Of a stretch of 64,000 nt of DNA, positions 1-10,244 are shown piece by piece. The position numbers and the translations under genes are program-made. The stretch is from JBCCGG01 sp039029395. Lineage in GTDB: Bacteria; Pseudomonadota; Alphaproteobacteria; Kiloniellales; JAKSDN01. The stretch covers positions 1 through 64,000 of the forward strand of contig JBCCGG010000012.1 of assembly GCA_039029395.1 (NCBI GenBank). The letters run 5' to 3'. The notes under the pieces were generated by a model. The model was not told the origin of the DNA, searched no databases, and saw only the letters and a program-made list of their open reading frames with translations. Position 1 is the first letter of the stretch. The number at the start of each line of letters is the position of its first letter.

Positions 1-399
1 CTCGCGCTGGGGATGGACCGTCGGGTCGCCATAGACCTCGCTGGTCGAGGCTTGGAGAATCGGCGCGCGCAGGCGCTTGGCCAGGCCCAGCATGTTGATC
101 GCGCCGTGCACCGAGGTCTTCGTGGTCTGCACCGGGTCGTGCTGGTAGTGAACCGGCGAGGCCGGGCAGGCCAGGTTGTAGATCTGGTCGACCTCCAGAT
201 AGAGCGGAAAGGTGATGTCGTGACGGATCGCCTCGAAGCGCGGATGGTCGAGCAGTTCCGTGATGTTGGCCTTGGCGCCGGTAAAGTAGTTGTCGACCGA
301 GATCACCTCGCAGCCTTCGGCCAAAAGGCGCTGGCAGAGGTGCGAGCCCAGAAAGCCGCTGCCACCGGTGACCAACACGCGGGTATGGGGAAATTTCAT
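1..399 (-). CDS. UDP-glucuronate decarboxylase-like NAD-dependent epimerase (3' end off window)
   Basis: N-terminal 133 codons of a short-chain dehydrogenase/epimerase read leftwards from an ATG at 399; the rest lies outside the window. The Rossmann glycine motif GGSGFLG sits at residues 12-18, an Asp follows at the end of the second strand (VISVDNYFTG), and TSEVYGDP appears just before the edge. These match the UXS/UDP-glucuronic acid decarboxylase family, which makes UDP-xylose for surface polysaccharide. The catalytic YxxxK is beyond the edge, so a related UDP-sugar epimerase is not excluded. The phosphatase gene lies 6 bases upstream on the same strand. Confidence 0.8.
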   Translation of the reverse strand, partial: MKFPHTRVLVTGGSGFLGSHLCQRLLAEGCEVISVDNYFTGAKANITELLDHPRFEAIRHDITFPLYLEVDQIYNLACPASPVHYQHDPVQTTKTSVHGAINMLGLAKRLRAPILQASTSEVYGDPTVHPQRE

Positions 400-405
400 G
401 ATCAC

Positions 406-1152
406 CTATGCCTGAAGGAAACGTTGGCTGTCGGCCTCGAGCACCAGGGCGGTCAGCTGGCCGCCGTAGACGGCGCCGGTGTCGATGCCGATTCGATTGA
501 AGCGCAGCTCCGGCTCCTCGATCGGAGTATGGCCATGCACCACGATCTTGCCGTGATCCTGGTTCGAGTCCAAAAAGCGCTCGCGGATCCACATGAGATC
601 CTTCGGCTCCTGCTCCTCTATCGGCACCCCCGGCAGGATGCCAGCGTGAACGAAGAGGTAGTCGCCTTCCAGATGCCATAGCACCAGGCTCTGATAAAAG
701 GCGACGTGGCTTTCGGGCATATTGAATCTCAGCTCGCTGCGCACTTCGCTTGCGGCCGACGCCGAGAGACTGACCCCATAGCTCGAGAGCGTGCTGGCGG
801 CGCCGTTCATCATCCAGCCACTCATACGACGGGGATCCTCTAGGAACTCCAGTAGGAAGTCCTCGTGGTTGCCACGCAGGTAAACCGTCTCGAAGCCCGG
901 CAAGGGTGCGGAGAGCAGATGCTCGACCACGCCCCGGCAATCGGGACCCCGGTCGATGTAGTCGCCGACATAGACCGCCACCAACCGCTCGGCGCTGCTC
1001 TGGGCAGCATCCGCACGAATCATCTCGTGCAGTCTCTCAAGCTGCGCAAGGCAGCCGTGGATGTCGCCGACGGCGTAGACCCGGGTGCCTTCGGGCACTT
1101 CGCCTTCGGGCAGCTTGCCTCTCAAACTCCTTGCCAGCAGATCAAAGACCAT
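406..1152 (-). CDS. Serine/threonine protein phosphatase-like metallophosphoesterase
   Basis: 248-residue calcineurin-like phosphoesterase. The metal-ligand motifs are in order: GDIHG (about residue 30), GDYIDRG, GNHED, then VHAGILPG and VHGHTP near the C-terminus. This is the layout of the PPP-type bacterial phosphatases (PphA) and symmetrical Ap4A hydrolases (ApaH). Length and GDYIDRG fit both, so the substrate cannot be fixed from sequence. It is transcribed leftwards into the nucleotide-sugar gene and may be co-expressed with it. Confidence 0.85.
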   Translation of the reverse strand: MVFDLLARSLRGKLPEGEVPEGTRVYAVGDIHGCLAQLERLHEMIRADAAQSSAERLVAVYVGDYIDRGPDCRGVVEHLLSAPLPGFETVYLRGNHEDFLLEFLEDPRRMSGWMMNGAASTLSSYGVSLSASAASEVRSELRFNMPESHVAFYQSLVLWHLEGDYLFVHAGILPGVPIEEQEPKDLMWIRERFLDSNQDHGKIVVHGHTPIEEPELRFNRIGIDTGAVYGGQLTALVLEADSQRFLQA

Positions 1153-1188
1153 CGCTCAAGCTCTCCAACAGCCGGCGATCATAGCACG

Positions 1189-2217
1189 TCAAGCGTCCTG
1201 GCCGCTGACCCCGGCCTCCTGGAAGGTCGCCATGCCCTGGTGGCAGGCGAGAGCCGCCTTGAGCAGCAGGATCGCCAGCGTGGCGCCCGACCCCTCGCCC
1301 AGTCGCATGTCCAGGTCCAACAGCGGACGCTGGCCCAGGCGTTCGATCAGCCGGCCGTGGCCCGGCTCGGCCGAGCGGTGGGCGACCCGGCAGTGGTCCA
1401 GCGCCCGGTTGTCGGCGGCATGGAGCACGGCGGCGGCCGCCGTGCAACAGTAGCCGTCCAGCAGCACCGGCACCCGCGCCAAACGCGCCGCGAGGATGGC
1501 GCCGGCAATCGCCGCCAGCTCCTGCCCGCCCAGACGGCGCAGCAGCTCGAAAGGGTCCTCCAGATGCGGGTGGTGCCGCGCGACCGCCTGAGCCACGACC
1601 TCGACCTTGCGCGCCAGGCGGCCGTCGTCGATGCCGGTGCCGCGCCCGACCCAATCCTCGGCCACGCCGCCATAGAGCCCATGGCAAATCGCCGCCGCGC
1701 TGGTCGTGTTGGCGATGCCCATCTCGCCCAGGGCCAACACGTCGATGTCCTCCTCGACCGCCATCATGCCGTAGGACATGGCACGGGCGCAGTCGCCCTC
1801 GGACATGGCGGGGGCTTGGGTGAAGTCCTCGGTCGGCTGGTCGAGCGCCATTTCATAGACCCTGAGGTCGGAGTCGGCGAGCGCGCAGAGCTGGTTGACC
1901 GCCGCCCCGCCGACGATGAAGTTCTGCACCATCTGCGCCGTGACCGCCTGTGGATAGGCCGAGACCCCTTGGGCCGCGACCCCGTGGTTGCCGGCGAAAA
2001 CCGCGGTGTGGGGTCGGTCCAGCCCGGGCTCCATTCGGCCCTGCCAGGTCGCCAGCCATTGAGCCAGCTCCTCCAGGCGGCCGAGCGAGCCGGCCGGCTT
2101 GGTCAGCTGGCTCTGACGGGTCGCGGCCGCCGTGCCGGCCTCCAGGTCCGGGCCGGGCAGCTCGGCCAAAAGGGCACGGATCTCCGCGAGGCTAGGCTCG
2201 GTCGGGGCGGTGGTCAT
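1189..2217 (-). CDS. cobT: Nicotinate-nucleotide--dimethylbenzimidazole phosphoribosyltransferase
   Basis: 342-residue CobT. It makes alpha-ribazole 5'-phosphate from nicotinate mononucleotide and dimethylbenzimidazole for the lower ligand of cobalamin. Family motifs are visible: FAGNHGVAAQGVSAYP near residue 70, GEMGIANTT mid-protein, and LGEGSGATLAI near the C-terminus carrying the catalytic Glu. The frame stays open far upstream, but the ATG at 2217 gives the family length and leaves a 102-base divergent gap to cobS. No cobalamin riboswitch is evident in that gap. Confidence 0.95.
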   Translation of the reverse strand: MTTAPTEPSLAEIRALLAELPGPDLEAGTAAATRQSQLTKPAGSLGRLEELAQWLATWQGRMEPGLDRPHTAVFAGNHGVAAQGVSAYPQAVTAQMVQNFIVGGAAVNQLCALADSDLRVYEMALDQPTEDFTQAPAMSEGDCARAMSYGMMAVEEDIDVLALGEMGIANTTSAAAICHGLYGGVAEDWVGRGTGIDDGRLARKVEVVAQAVARHHPHLEDPFELLRRLGGQELAAIAGAILAARLARVPVLLDGYCCTAAAAVLHAADNRALDHCRVAHRSAEPGHGRLIERLGQRPLLDLDMRLGEGSGATLAILLLKAALACHQGMATFQEAGVSGQDA

Positions 2218-2319
2218 GGGGGCTAGTCTCCCGAAGGTCACCCGCGCGGAGTCGTTGACGACGCGCTCAGGTGTCCTATAACCCGCTTGCCCCAAGGATG
2301 AAATAGCCGCAGCCCCGCG

Positions 2320-3093
2320 ATGCCCCTGCCCCGCTCCCTCGCCGAAACCCGGCGCAATCTCCAGCTCGCCTTCGGGCTGCTGACGCGCTTGCCGGTCGGT
2401 CGGATCGCCGCGGCCCCAAGCGGCGCCGAGCTGGGCCGGGCCACCCGGGTCTATCCTTTGGTCGGCGCCCTGGTCGGGTTGATCGGCGGCGCCGTGCTTT
2501 GGCTCGCCGTCGCGCTCGGCGTGCCCGACTCGATCGCCGCCTTCCTCGCACTGGGCGCGACGGTCCTGGTCACTGGCGCCTTTCACGAGGACGGCTTGGC
2601 CGACACCGCCGATGGCCTGGGCGGCGGCGCGAACCGGGCGCGCAAGCTCGAGATCATGCAGGATTCCCGGATCGGCAGCTACGGCGTCCTGGCGCTGATC
2701 TTCTCGCTCGCCCTGCGCGGCTTCGCGCTGGCTTATCTGGCGGCCTTCGCGGCACCCCTGGCCGGCCTGGTCGCCGCCCACGCCCTGTCGCGCGCCTGGT
2801 TGCCGGGCGCCATGATGGCCTTGGCGCCGGCCCGTACGGACGGCCTGGCCGCGCGGCTCGACCGGCCTGGCCCAGGCGAGGCCGGCTTTGCCCTGGCGCT
2901 CGGCCTGGTGATTGCCTTCGCGGTCCTGGGCCTGGTCCCGATGCTTTGGCTGCTGGCGGTCGCGGTTGTTGTCACGACGTTTTGGCTGTGGCTCATCAAG
3001 CGCCAGCTCGGCGGCACCACGGGCGACACCCTGGGCGCCTTGCAGCAGATTCTCGAAGCCTCTCTTTTGATAACCTTGGTGGTCCTGGCATGA
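2320..3093 (+). CDS. cobS: Adenosylcobinamide-GDP ribazoletransferase
   Basis: 257-residue polytopic membrane protein that joins adenosylcobinamide-GDP to alpha-ribazole (phosphate), the last step of cobalamin nucleotide-loop assembly. The signature FHEDGLADTADG (about residues 88-99) is intact, and several hydrophobic segments follow. Its TGA overlaps the ATG of the next gene (ATGA), indicating translational coupling to the phosphatase. It is divergent from cobT. Cobalamin is used by the acyl-CoA mutase operon about 5 kb away. Confidence 0.95.
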   Translation: MPLPRSLAETRRNLQLAFGLLTRLPVGRIAAAPSGAELGRATRVYPLVGALVGLIGGAVLWLAVALGVPDSIAAFLALGATVLVTGAFHEDGLADTADGLGGGANRARKLEIMQDSRIGSYGVLALIFSLALRGFALAYLAAFAAPLAGLVAAHALSRAWLPGAMMALAPARTDGLAARLDRPGPGEAGFALALGLVIAFAVLGLVPMLWLLAVAVVVTTFWLWLIKRQLGGTTGDTLGALQQILEASLLITLVVLA

Positions 3094-3737
3094 ACACGAC
3101 GACACGCTGGTGGTGGATCCGGCACGGGCCGGTCGATTCCCAAGGCATCATCTACGGCCAGCAGGACCTGCACGCCGACACCTCGGACCAACGGACCTTT
3201 CAGGCCCTGGCCGCCCAGATTCCGAGCGACGCCGTGTGGCTGACCTCCCACTTAACGCGCACCAAGCAGACCGCCCAGGCGATCCATGACGAGCGCGCCG
3301 AGCTTGTACCGAAGGACGGCATGGCGGTCGAGCGGCGCTTCGCCGAGCAGCACTTCGGCCATTGGCAAGGCCGGGGCTACGCCGAGCTGGCCGAAGAGCG
3401 CGGCGACGCTTGGCATCGATTCTGGCTGGCACCGGCCCACGAGGTGCCCCCGGGCGGCGAGTCCTTCGCCCAGTTGGTCGAGCGGGTCGGCGAGGGGATC
3501 GCCGAAATGAACCAGCGTCACGGGGACCGGGATCTGGTGGTCGTCGCCCACGGCGGCACGATCCGCGCCGCGATCGCTCACGCCCTCGGCCTCGATCCCG
3601 AGCGCGCGCTCGCCTTCACGATCGACACCTGCTCGCTGACCCGCCTGGACCACATCGCCGGGCCCGCCGGCAGCCACGATACCGAGACCGACGGGGCCGG
3701 CGTCTGGCGCATCGTCGCGCTCAATCGGGTCTTTTAG
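3090..3737 (+). CDS. cobC: Alpha-ribazole phosphatase-like histidine phosphatase
   Basis: 215-residue member of the histidine phosphatase superfamily with the catalytic RHG near the N-terminus (WWWIRHGPVD) and the second His in VVVAHGGTIRAA. The 4-base overlap with cobS argues for CobC, which removes the 5'-phosphate from alpha-ribazole phosphate or cobalamin 5'-phosphate. By sequence alone a generic phosphoglycerate mutase-like phosphatase is possible, so the assignment leans on operon context. Confidence 0.85.
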   Translation: MNTTTRWWWIRHGPVDSQGIIYGQQDLHADTSDQRTFQALAAQIPSDAVWLTSHLTRTKQTAQAIHDERAELVPKDGMAVERRFAEQHFGHWQGRGYAELAEERGDAWHRFWLAPAHEVPPGGESFAQLVERVGEGIAEMNQRHGDRDLVVVAHGGTIRAAIAHALGLDPERALAFTIDTCSLTRLDHIAGPAGSHDTETDGAGVWRIVALNRVF

Positions 3738-3838
3738 GACCGTCCTGCAAACTAGAGATGGTAAAAATTAGAACTTAAACAGTCATTTAGCAATTCTAGG
3801 TTACAAGCACACCTTCCCTTATGGAGGGTTCCCGAAGT

Positions 3839-4510
3839 ATGAGCATCCAGCGAAATTCCCAGCCAAAAAGAGCCGTGTTTGGCAAGGCCTTCTTTGCGCT
3901 CTTTGAGGACTGGTGCGAATTGCTGCACGCTGCCGACCTTAACCCTGCACCCGGTTGGGTTTTCTGCGATGGTGGGCTGGGGCACCACCAAAGCCTAATG
4001 GAAGGCCGGCTCTACAAGTCCCTCGAGGAAGTGTTGTGGGGTGCGAAGCAAAAAATGGGAGCCCTCCGGGAGCGACAAGTGGGTTGCGGCAACGAAGCCG
4101 ACCCTTGCGTCTCATTGGTTCGGGAACTAGACCTCCGGGCGCAGCAAATGGAGCTACAACGCAAGGGTTGGGCATACCATTACCAAGCAAGGCCTCCTCT
4201 GCCATTTCTATACATAGACTTTGGTGGAAGAAGGATCAGTCCGGATCATGGATGCGATGTCTTGTCGGAAGGATCCATACTTACAGCCGCTTACGATGAC
4301 CCCGGATGCAAAGCCTATTGCGATGACTTGTTTCGCGTCGCCAAGCCCCATTTCGGTCGTATGCGTCGGCCGTCTGGTGGCGAAACCTGCTATGTTGGTC
4401 CGCGCGCCTTTGAGGAAATCTCAAAAGGCCTGACTCCGCGGGACGGCAACTTCTATCACGCCTTCAAGCCGCAGCGCCTGCGTCCGCCACGCCTCGCATT
4501 CGAAGACTAG
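3839..4510 (+). CDS. Unrecognised protein, compositional outlier
   Basis: 223 residues from the ATG at 3839, which has GGAGG 11 bases upstream; an earlier in-frame ATG at 3821 overlaps that GGAGG and is less likely. I do not recognise a family. No signal peptide or membrane segment is evident. There are scattered Cys and Trp residues, an acidic-basic mix, and a C-terminus rich in Arg/Pro. Base composition and codon use are less GC-biased than the flanking genes, and the 100 bases upstream are AT-rich, which suggests acquisition. It stands alone between the cob genes and the SYLF gene. Confidence 0.6.
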   Translation: MSIQRNSQPKRAVFGKAFFALFEDWCELLHAADLNPAPGWVFCDGGLGHHQSLMEGRLYKSLEEVLWGAKQKMGALRERQVGCGNEADPCVSLVRELDLRAQQMELQRKGWAYHYQARPPLPFLYIDFGGRRISPDHGCDVLSEGSILTAAYDDPGCKAYCDDLFRVAKPHFGRMRRPSGGETCYVGPRAFEEISKGLTPRDGNFYHAFKPQRLRPPRLAFED

Positions 4511-4607
4511 AAGGTCCACTGGACGGCTTGGCGTGCGCGGCGTACCTTGCGCCCGACTCGCCGCGCCCCCACATAGCCGGAACGTTCCCCAACAAGAGGC
4601 CCTGAAG

Positions 4608-5312
4608 ATGCACTCCTCCGATCGCGCTTCCCTGTCCCGCCGCCAGATGCTGTCGCTCGGCTTGGCGACCTCCGCCCTTGCCGTCACGGGCCTCGCCACG
4701 CCCGCCTGGGCCATCACCACCCAGGAAAAGATTGTCGATCTGTCGCGCCTCACGATCGAGGAGTTCATGAGCGATCCTCAGCTCGCCGACTTCCAGAAGT
4801 TCATGAAAAGCGCCAAGGGCATCCTGATCTTTCCGCAGATGTTCAAGGGCGGATTCATTCTAGGCGCCGAAGGGGGCAATGGGGTCTATCTGGTCAAGGG
4901 CGCCGACGGCAGCTGGAGCCCGCCGGCCTTCTACACCTTCGCCGCGGGCAGCATCGGCCTGCAGGTCGGCGGCCAGGTCTCCCAGGCGGTCTTCACGGTG
5001 ATGAACGAGAAGACGGTCAATTCCTTGATCGGCGGCCAGTTCAAAATGGGCGCCGACGCCAGCGTCGCGGTCGGCCCGATCGGCGCCGGCACCGGCGCCT
5101 CGACCACGACCGACTTCAAGTTTGATATCTACAGCTTCTCCAAGACCGTCGGCCTGTTCGGCGGCGGCGCGCTGGACGGTGCCGGCATCATCGTCAACAA
5201 GGATTACGACAAGGCCTACTACGGCTCCGAGGCCAGCTCGCGGGAAATCCTGGTCGACCGCAAGGTCTTCAATCCCCAAGCCGATCCTCTGCGCCAGGCC
5301 CTACCACAGTAG
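4608..5312 (+). CDS. SYLF (Ysc84-like) lipid-binding domain protein with Tat-type signal
   Basis: 234 residues. The N-terminus SLSRRQMLSLGLATSALAV has the twin-Arg followed by a hydrophobic core and an Ala-x-Ala-like cleavage region (TPAWA), so a Tat signal is likely. The rest matches the Ysc84/SYLF fold: AKGILIFPQMFKGGFILGAEGGNGV is the hallmark glycine-rich segment near the middle, then repeated Gly/Val strands. Family members bind membranes and phosphoinositides in eukaryotes; the role of bacterial periplasmic members is poorly known. Start chosen at 4608 because upstream codons are not signal-like. Confidence 0.85.
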   Translation: MHSSDRASLSRRQMLSLGLATSALAVTGLATPAWAITTQEKIVDLSRLTIEEFMSDPQLADFQKFMKSAKGILIFPQMFKGGFILGAEGGNGVYLVKGADGSWSPPAFYTFAAGSIGLQVGGQVSQAVFTVMNEKTVNSLIGGQFKMGADASVAVGPIGAGTGASTTTDFKFDIYSFSKTVGLFGGGALDGAGIIVNKDYDKAYYGSEASSREILVDRKVFNPQADPLRQALPQ

Positions 5313-5333
5313 ACGGGTCTAAATCCCGCCGTC

Positions 5334-5975
5334 ATGCCGCAGTCGCCTTTCGCGCGCGCACTCCTGAGCCTAGGGCTGGGCGTCGCCGTCCTCGCCCTGG
5401 GTTTGGCTGCCTGGCTCTATACCCAGCCTCAGGAGTCCGGCGGGTTCATCGTCGGCGAGGTCTCGGTGAGCGGCGCGGCTCAGGTCGGCGGGCCCTTCGT
5501 CTTGGTCGATCAAGCTGGCGCGACCCGTAGCGAGAAAGATTTCAGCGGCAAGTTCATGCTGGTCTACTTCGGCTACACCTATTGCCCGGACTTCTGTCCG
5601 ACCTCGCTCTCGGTCATGACCCAAGCCTTGGATCAATTGGCCGAGCGCGACCCGGCGGTGGCGGCGCAAGTGGTGCCGGTCTTCATCACAGTCGATCCCG
5701 ATCGCGACACGGTCGAGGCCATGGCGGCCTACGCCCCCAACTTCCACGAGCGCCTGGTCGCACTGACCGGTTCGGCCGAACAAATCGCCGACGCGGCCGG
5801 CGCCTATCGTGTCTATTACGCCAAGGTCGAGGACGACTCGGCCACCGAGTACCTGATGGACCACACCACCTTCATCTACCTGATGGACCGCGACGGCGCC
5901 TACGCCACCCATTTCGCCACCAACTCGCCGCCCGCCAAGATCGCCGAGACGATAGAGCAGTGGGCCGAACGCTAG
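5334..5975 (+). CDS. SCO1/SenC-family copper chaperone
   Basis: 213 residues. One N-terminal membrane anchor (about residues 7-27) is followed by a thioredoxin-fold domain. The copper-binding motif YCPDFCP (CxxxC) lies near residue 82-88, and the distal His ligand is in DHTTFIYLMD near residue 180. SCO proteins deliver copper to the CuA site of cytochrome c oxidase and can act as thiol reductases. It lies 21 bases after the SYLF gene. Its TAG overlaps the opposing stop of the hsp20 gene in the shared CTAG. Confidence 0.93.
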   Translation: MPQSPFARALLSLGLGVAVLALGLAAWLYTQPQESGGFIVGEVSVSGAAQVGGPFVLVDQAGATRSEKDFSGKFMLVYFGYTYCPDFCPTSLSVMTQALDQLAERDPAVAAQVVPVFITVDPDRDTVEAMAAYAPNFHERLVALTGSAEQIADAAGAYRVYYAKVEDDSATEYLMDHTTFIYLMDRDGAYATHFATNSPPAKIAETIEQWAER

Positions 5976-6391
5976 GCCCCGCTGCGGATCTCGATGCGTT
6001 TGGACGACTTTTTGGCCGGCGTTTGCTTGGGCACCTTTAGGCTCAGGATGCCATCCTTGAAGTCAGCGCTGATGTCGTCCGGTCGCGCATCGGCCGGCAA
6101 GCGGAAGGACCGTTGAAAGGCGCCGTACTCGCGTTCCGAGAAGAAGTACGTACGCCCCTTCTCTTCCCGTTGAGAGCGCTTCTCGCCCTTCACGGTCAGG
6201 CTGCCGTCGTCGAGAGATACGTCGATGTCCTCGGCCTTGACGCCCGGTAACTCCAAGGTAATTTCGTAGCTATCCTCCGCGGCCGATGCCTCCGAGCGTG
6301 GCGCGAACCAGTCCGCGATCTTCTCGCCGAGGCCTCTTAAGGGCTCGTAGATGTAGGGCCACCAGCCAGCCGTATGAGACTTCTCCACCAT
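5972..6391 (-). CDS. Hsp20-family small heat-shock protein
   Basis: 139 residues with an alpha-crystallin domain. YEITLELPGVKAEDIDVSLD, GSLTVKGEKR and the conserved FQRSFRLPADA strand are visible, ending in the GILSLKVPK motif. Small heat-shock proteins hold unfolded proteins in a refoldable state. The ATG at 6391 has a GAGGAG sequence 8-9 bases upstream (in the divergent gap before the methyltransferase) and is preferred to an upstream in-frame start. It converges tail to tail with the SCO1 gene. Confidence 0.93.
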   Translation of the reverse strand: MVEKSHTAGWWPYIYEPLRGLGEKIADWFAPRSEASAAEDSYEITLELPGVKAEDIDVSLDDGSLTVKGEKRSQREEKGRTYFFSEREYGAFQRSFRLPADARPDDISADFKDGILSLKVPKQTPAKKSSKRIEIRSGA

Positions 6392-6506
6392 GGTTCGTGT
6401 CTCCTCGATGTTTGGTAGGGACCTGAAGCTAGTTGGCCGAATGGCGGCCGCCGTGGTCATTGACCCACATCAACCTCGACGCCTTCGAGCGGATTAGGAG
6501 CGCGCC

Positions 6507-7343
6507 ATGGCCAAGGACACCAAGGATTTCGTCGAGACCAACCGCCAGCTTTGGGACGGCCTGGTCGAGGCCCATGCCGCGTCGGATTTTTACGACGTCG
6601 CCGGGTTCAAGGCCGGGGGCTGCTCGCTTGGCGCCTTGGAGCGCCGGGAGGTCGGCTCGGTCGAGGGCAAGCGCCTCTTGCATCTGCTCTGCCGCTTCGG
6701 GCTCGACAGCCTGTCCTGGGCGCGGCAGGGCGCCACGGTCACCGGCATCGATATCTCCGACCAGGCCATCACGCTTGCCAGATCCCTGGCTCAGGAGTGC
6801 GGCTTGGCGGCCCAGTTCCATCGAGGCGAGGTCTTCGAGACGCCGGATCTGGTCGGCGCGGCGCGCTATGATGTGATCTACATGTCCTGGGGCGCGGTGA
6901 TCTGGGTTTCCGACTTTCCGCGCCTCGCCCGAATGGCGGCCGATCTATTGGCGCCCGGCGGATGTTTCTATGCGATCGACGGGCACCCCCTTTGTCTCGC
7001 CCTCGACGAAACCTGGACACCGGACAAAGGCGCGCCCAGGCTGATCTATGACTATCAGACCGACGGGCGCCCGGCCGGCTACACATGGGCGCCCGACTAT
7101 GCCGCGCCCGAGCACACGCCCGAAGCCGCGCGTGCCTACGAATGGGCTCACGGACTGGGGCGCATCGTCACCTCGCTGGTCGAGTCAGGCCTCACAATCG
7201 AGTTCTTGCGCGAGCATGACGTCGCCGGTTGGCGCGCCTTGGATGGGCTGGAGCCGCGCGATGACGGATGTTACGCCCTGCCAGACGGGCACAGCCAGGT
7301 GCCGCTGACCTTCTCGGTGATGGCCCGAAAGCCGGAGCTTTAG
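6507..7343 (+). CDS. SAM-dependent class I methyltransferase
   Basis: 278 residues. The SAM-binding motif region reads LLHLLCRFGLDSLSWARQGATVTGIDISDQAI (about residues 58-89): motif I is a degenerate form of the usual GxGxG, and the acidic residue (GID) ends strand 2. DVIYMSWGAVIWVSDF is post-motif II, and LLAPGGCFYAIDGHP is motif III. The small-molecule substrate is unknown. It stands alone, 115 bases divergent from hsp20. Confidence 0.85.
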   Translation: MAKDTKDFVETNRQLWDGLVEAHAASDFYDVAGFKAGGCSLGALERREVGSVEGKRLLHLLCRFGLDSLSWARQGATVTGIDISDQAITLARSLAQECGLAAQFHRGEVFETPDLVGAARYDVIYMSWGAVIWVSDFPRLARMAADLLAPGGCFYAIDGHPLCLALDETWTPDKGAPRLIYDYQTDGRPAGYTWAPDYAAPEHTPEAARAYEWAHGLGRIVTSLVESGLTIEFLREHDVAGWRALDGLEPRDDGCYALPDGHSQVPLTFSVMARKPEL

Positions 7344-7452
7344 AACCCTTCGGCGTCCTCCAGGCGATCTTGCTGCAAACGCCCCTTTGGTCATACCCAG
7401 AAATCTGGCGCGCCAAACCCGTCCCTCTGTACTTGGAGTGGGCAGCTTTCGC

Positions 7453-7494
7453 TTGACACTTTACTGTAGATACTTTAGCAAACAATCGTTTGTT
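7453..7494 (+). promoter_or_regulatory. Candidate promoter and TetR operator
   Basis: AT-rich stretch just upstream of the tetR start. TTGACA at 7453-7458 could be a -35. A weak -10 (TAGCAA, 7476-7481) lies 17 bases on and runs into the inverted repeat AACAA-TCGT-TTGTT at 7481-7494. A short palindrome at a -10 next to a TetR-family gene is the usual geometry for autorepression. The site is inferred from position and symmetry only. Confidence 0.45.
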
Positions 7495-7510
7495 ATAAAG
7501 ATTGGATCCT

Positions 7511-8122
7511 ATGGCCGCAACGATCGACTCGCCGCCGGCACGCAGAGACCGCCAGGACAGCCGCAAACGGGATGTGCTGGACGCCGCCGCCGCGCTCTTC
7601 GCGGAGAACGGCTACCAGGGCACCTCGATGCGCGATATCGCCAAAGGGGTCGGCATGCTGCCGGGTTCGCTATACTGCCACTTCCCCTCCAAGAGCGAGC
7701 TGTTGCTTGCGGTCTATCGGGAGGGAGTCGCGCGTATCGAGACGCAGGTCGAGGCGGCAGTCGCCTGCCAGACCGAGCCTTGGGCCAAGCTCGAGGCCTT
7801 GGCCGCTGCACATTTGGAGATGCTTCTCGCCCGCAGCGCTTACGCCAAGGTCGTGGTCCGGGTGGTGCCATCCGACGATCCGGCCGCCCACGACCGGCTG
7901 GTTGCCTTGCGCGAGCGCTACGAGGCCCAGGTCCGGTCGATCGTCGCCCAGCTCGCGCTGCCGGCCGAGTTGGACCGGGATCTGCTGCGCCTGTTTCTGA
8001 TCGGCGCGCTCAACTGGACTCAAGTGTGGTACCGGCCCGACGGCGCGCCGCCGCGCGAGATCGCCCGGCAGCTGGTGCGCTGCCTGCGCGCCGGGTCCCA
8101 TCAGGAGGAAGCATCACGATGA
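7511..8122 (+). CDS. TetR-family transcriptional regulator
   Basis: 203 residues. The N-terminal helix-turn-helix reads RDVLDAAAALFAENGYQG followed by TSMRDIAKGVGMLPGSLYCHF, the canonical TetR DNA-binding domain (about residues 20-65). The C-terminal ligand domain is unclassified. The ATG at 7511 is preferred to an in-frame TTG at 7502. Its stop overlaps the start of the B12-binding subunit gene (ATGA), so it heads the mutase operon and probably senses an acyl-CoA or precursor. The last is inference from context. Confidence 0.93.
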   Translation: MAATIDSPPARRDRQDSRKRDVLDAAAALFAENGYQGTSMRDIAKGVGMLPGSLYCHFPSKSELLLAVYREGVARIETQVEAAVACQTEPWAKLEALAAAHLEMLLARSAYAKVVVRVVPSDDPAAHDRLVALRERYEAQVRSIVAQLALPAELDRDLLRLFLIGALNWTQVWYRPDGAPPREIARQLVRCLRAGSHQEEASR

Positions 8123-8558
8123 CTGCGTTTAGCGAGCGGACCCGGCCGCCACGGGTTCTGGTTACCAAAGTCGGCCTGGACGGCCACGACCGGGGCAGCC
8201 GCATCGTCGCCGCCTACCTGCGCGATGCCGGCATGGAGGTGGTCTACACGCCGCCTTGGCAGGGCATCGAAAGGGTGGTGAAGCTGGCCCTGGAAGAGGA
8301 CGTGGACGTGATCGGCGTCAGCTCCCTTTCGACCGATCACCTGCTGATCCCCCAGCTAATGACCGCCCTCGGCCAGGCCGGCCTCGGTCACATCAGGGTC
8401 GTGGTCGGCGGCATCGTGCCCGATGGGGACGAGGCGGAGCTGCTGGCTGCTGGCGTCGCCCAGGTGTTCCATCCCGGCGTGACCCGCGAGGAGATCGTCG
8501 CCGGTGTCGAAGCATTCGCCCTTGAGGCCCGCGCGGCCTTCGATCTGGAGACGGCGTC

Positions 8559-8562
<4 letters not shown>
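8119..8562 (+). CDS. Acyl-CoA mutase small (cobalamin-binding) subunit
   Basis: 147-residue stand-alone B12-binding domain. The base-off/His-on motif D21-x-H23-x-x-G26 (in KVGLDGHDRGSR) supplies the lower axial ligand, and VIGVSSLSTDHL and VVGGIVPDGD are the conserved loop motifs. Separate small subunits of this length occur in isobutyryl-CoA and 2-hydroxyisobutyryl-CoA mutases (IcmB/HcmB), whereas methylmalonyl-CoA mutases usually carry the domain fused. GGAGG lies at 8104-8108. It overlaps both neighbours by ATGA. Confidence 0.93.

Positions 8563-10240
<1,678 letters not shown>

Positions 10241-10244
<4 letters not shown>

Noticed and set aside
865..2226. Long plus-strand open frame opposite the phosphatase and cobT genes
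   Set aside because: Its residues are a low-complexity Gln/Arg/Ala pattern mirrored from the well-matched minus-strand genes; GC-rich coding DNA commonly leaves antisense frames open.
2218..3105. N-terminal extension of cobT across the cobS gene
   Set aside because: The extension is antisense to cobS, and the ATG at 2217 gives the family length.
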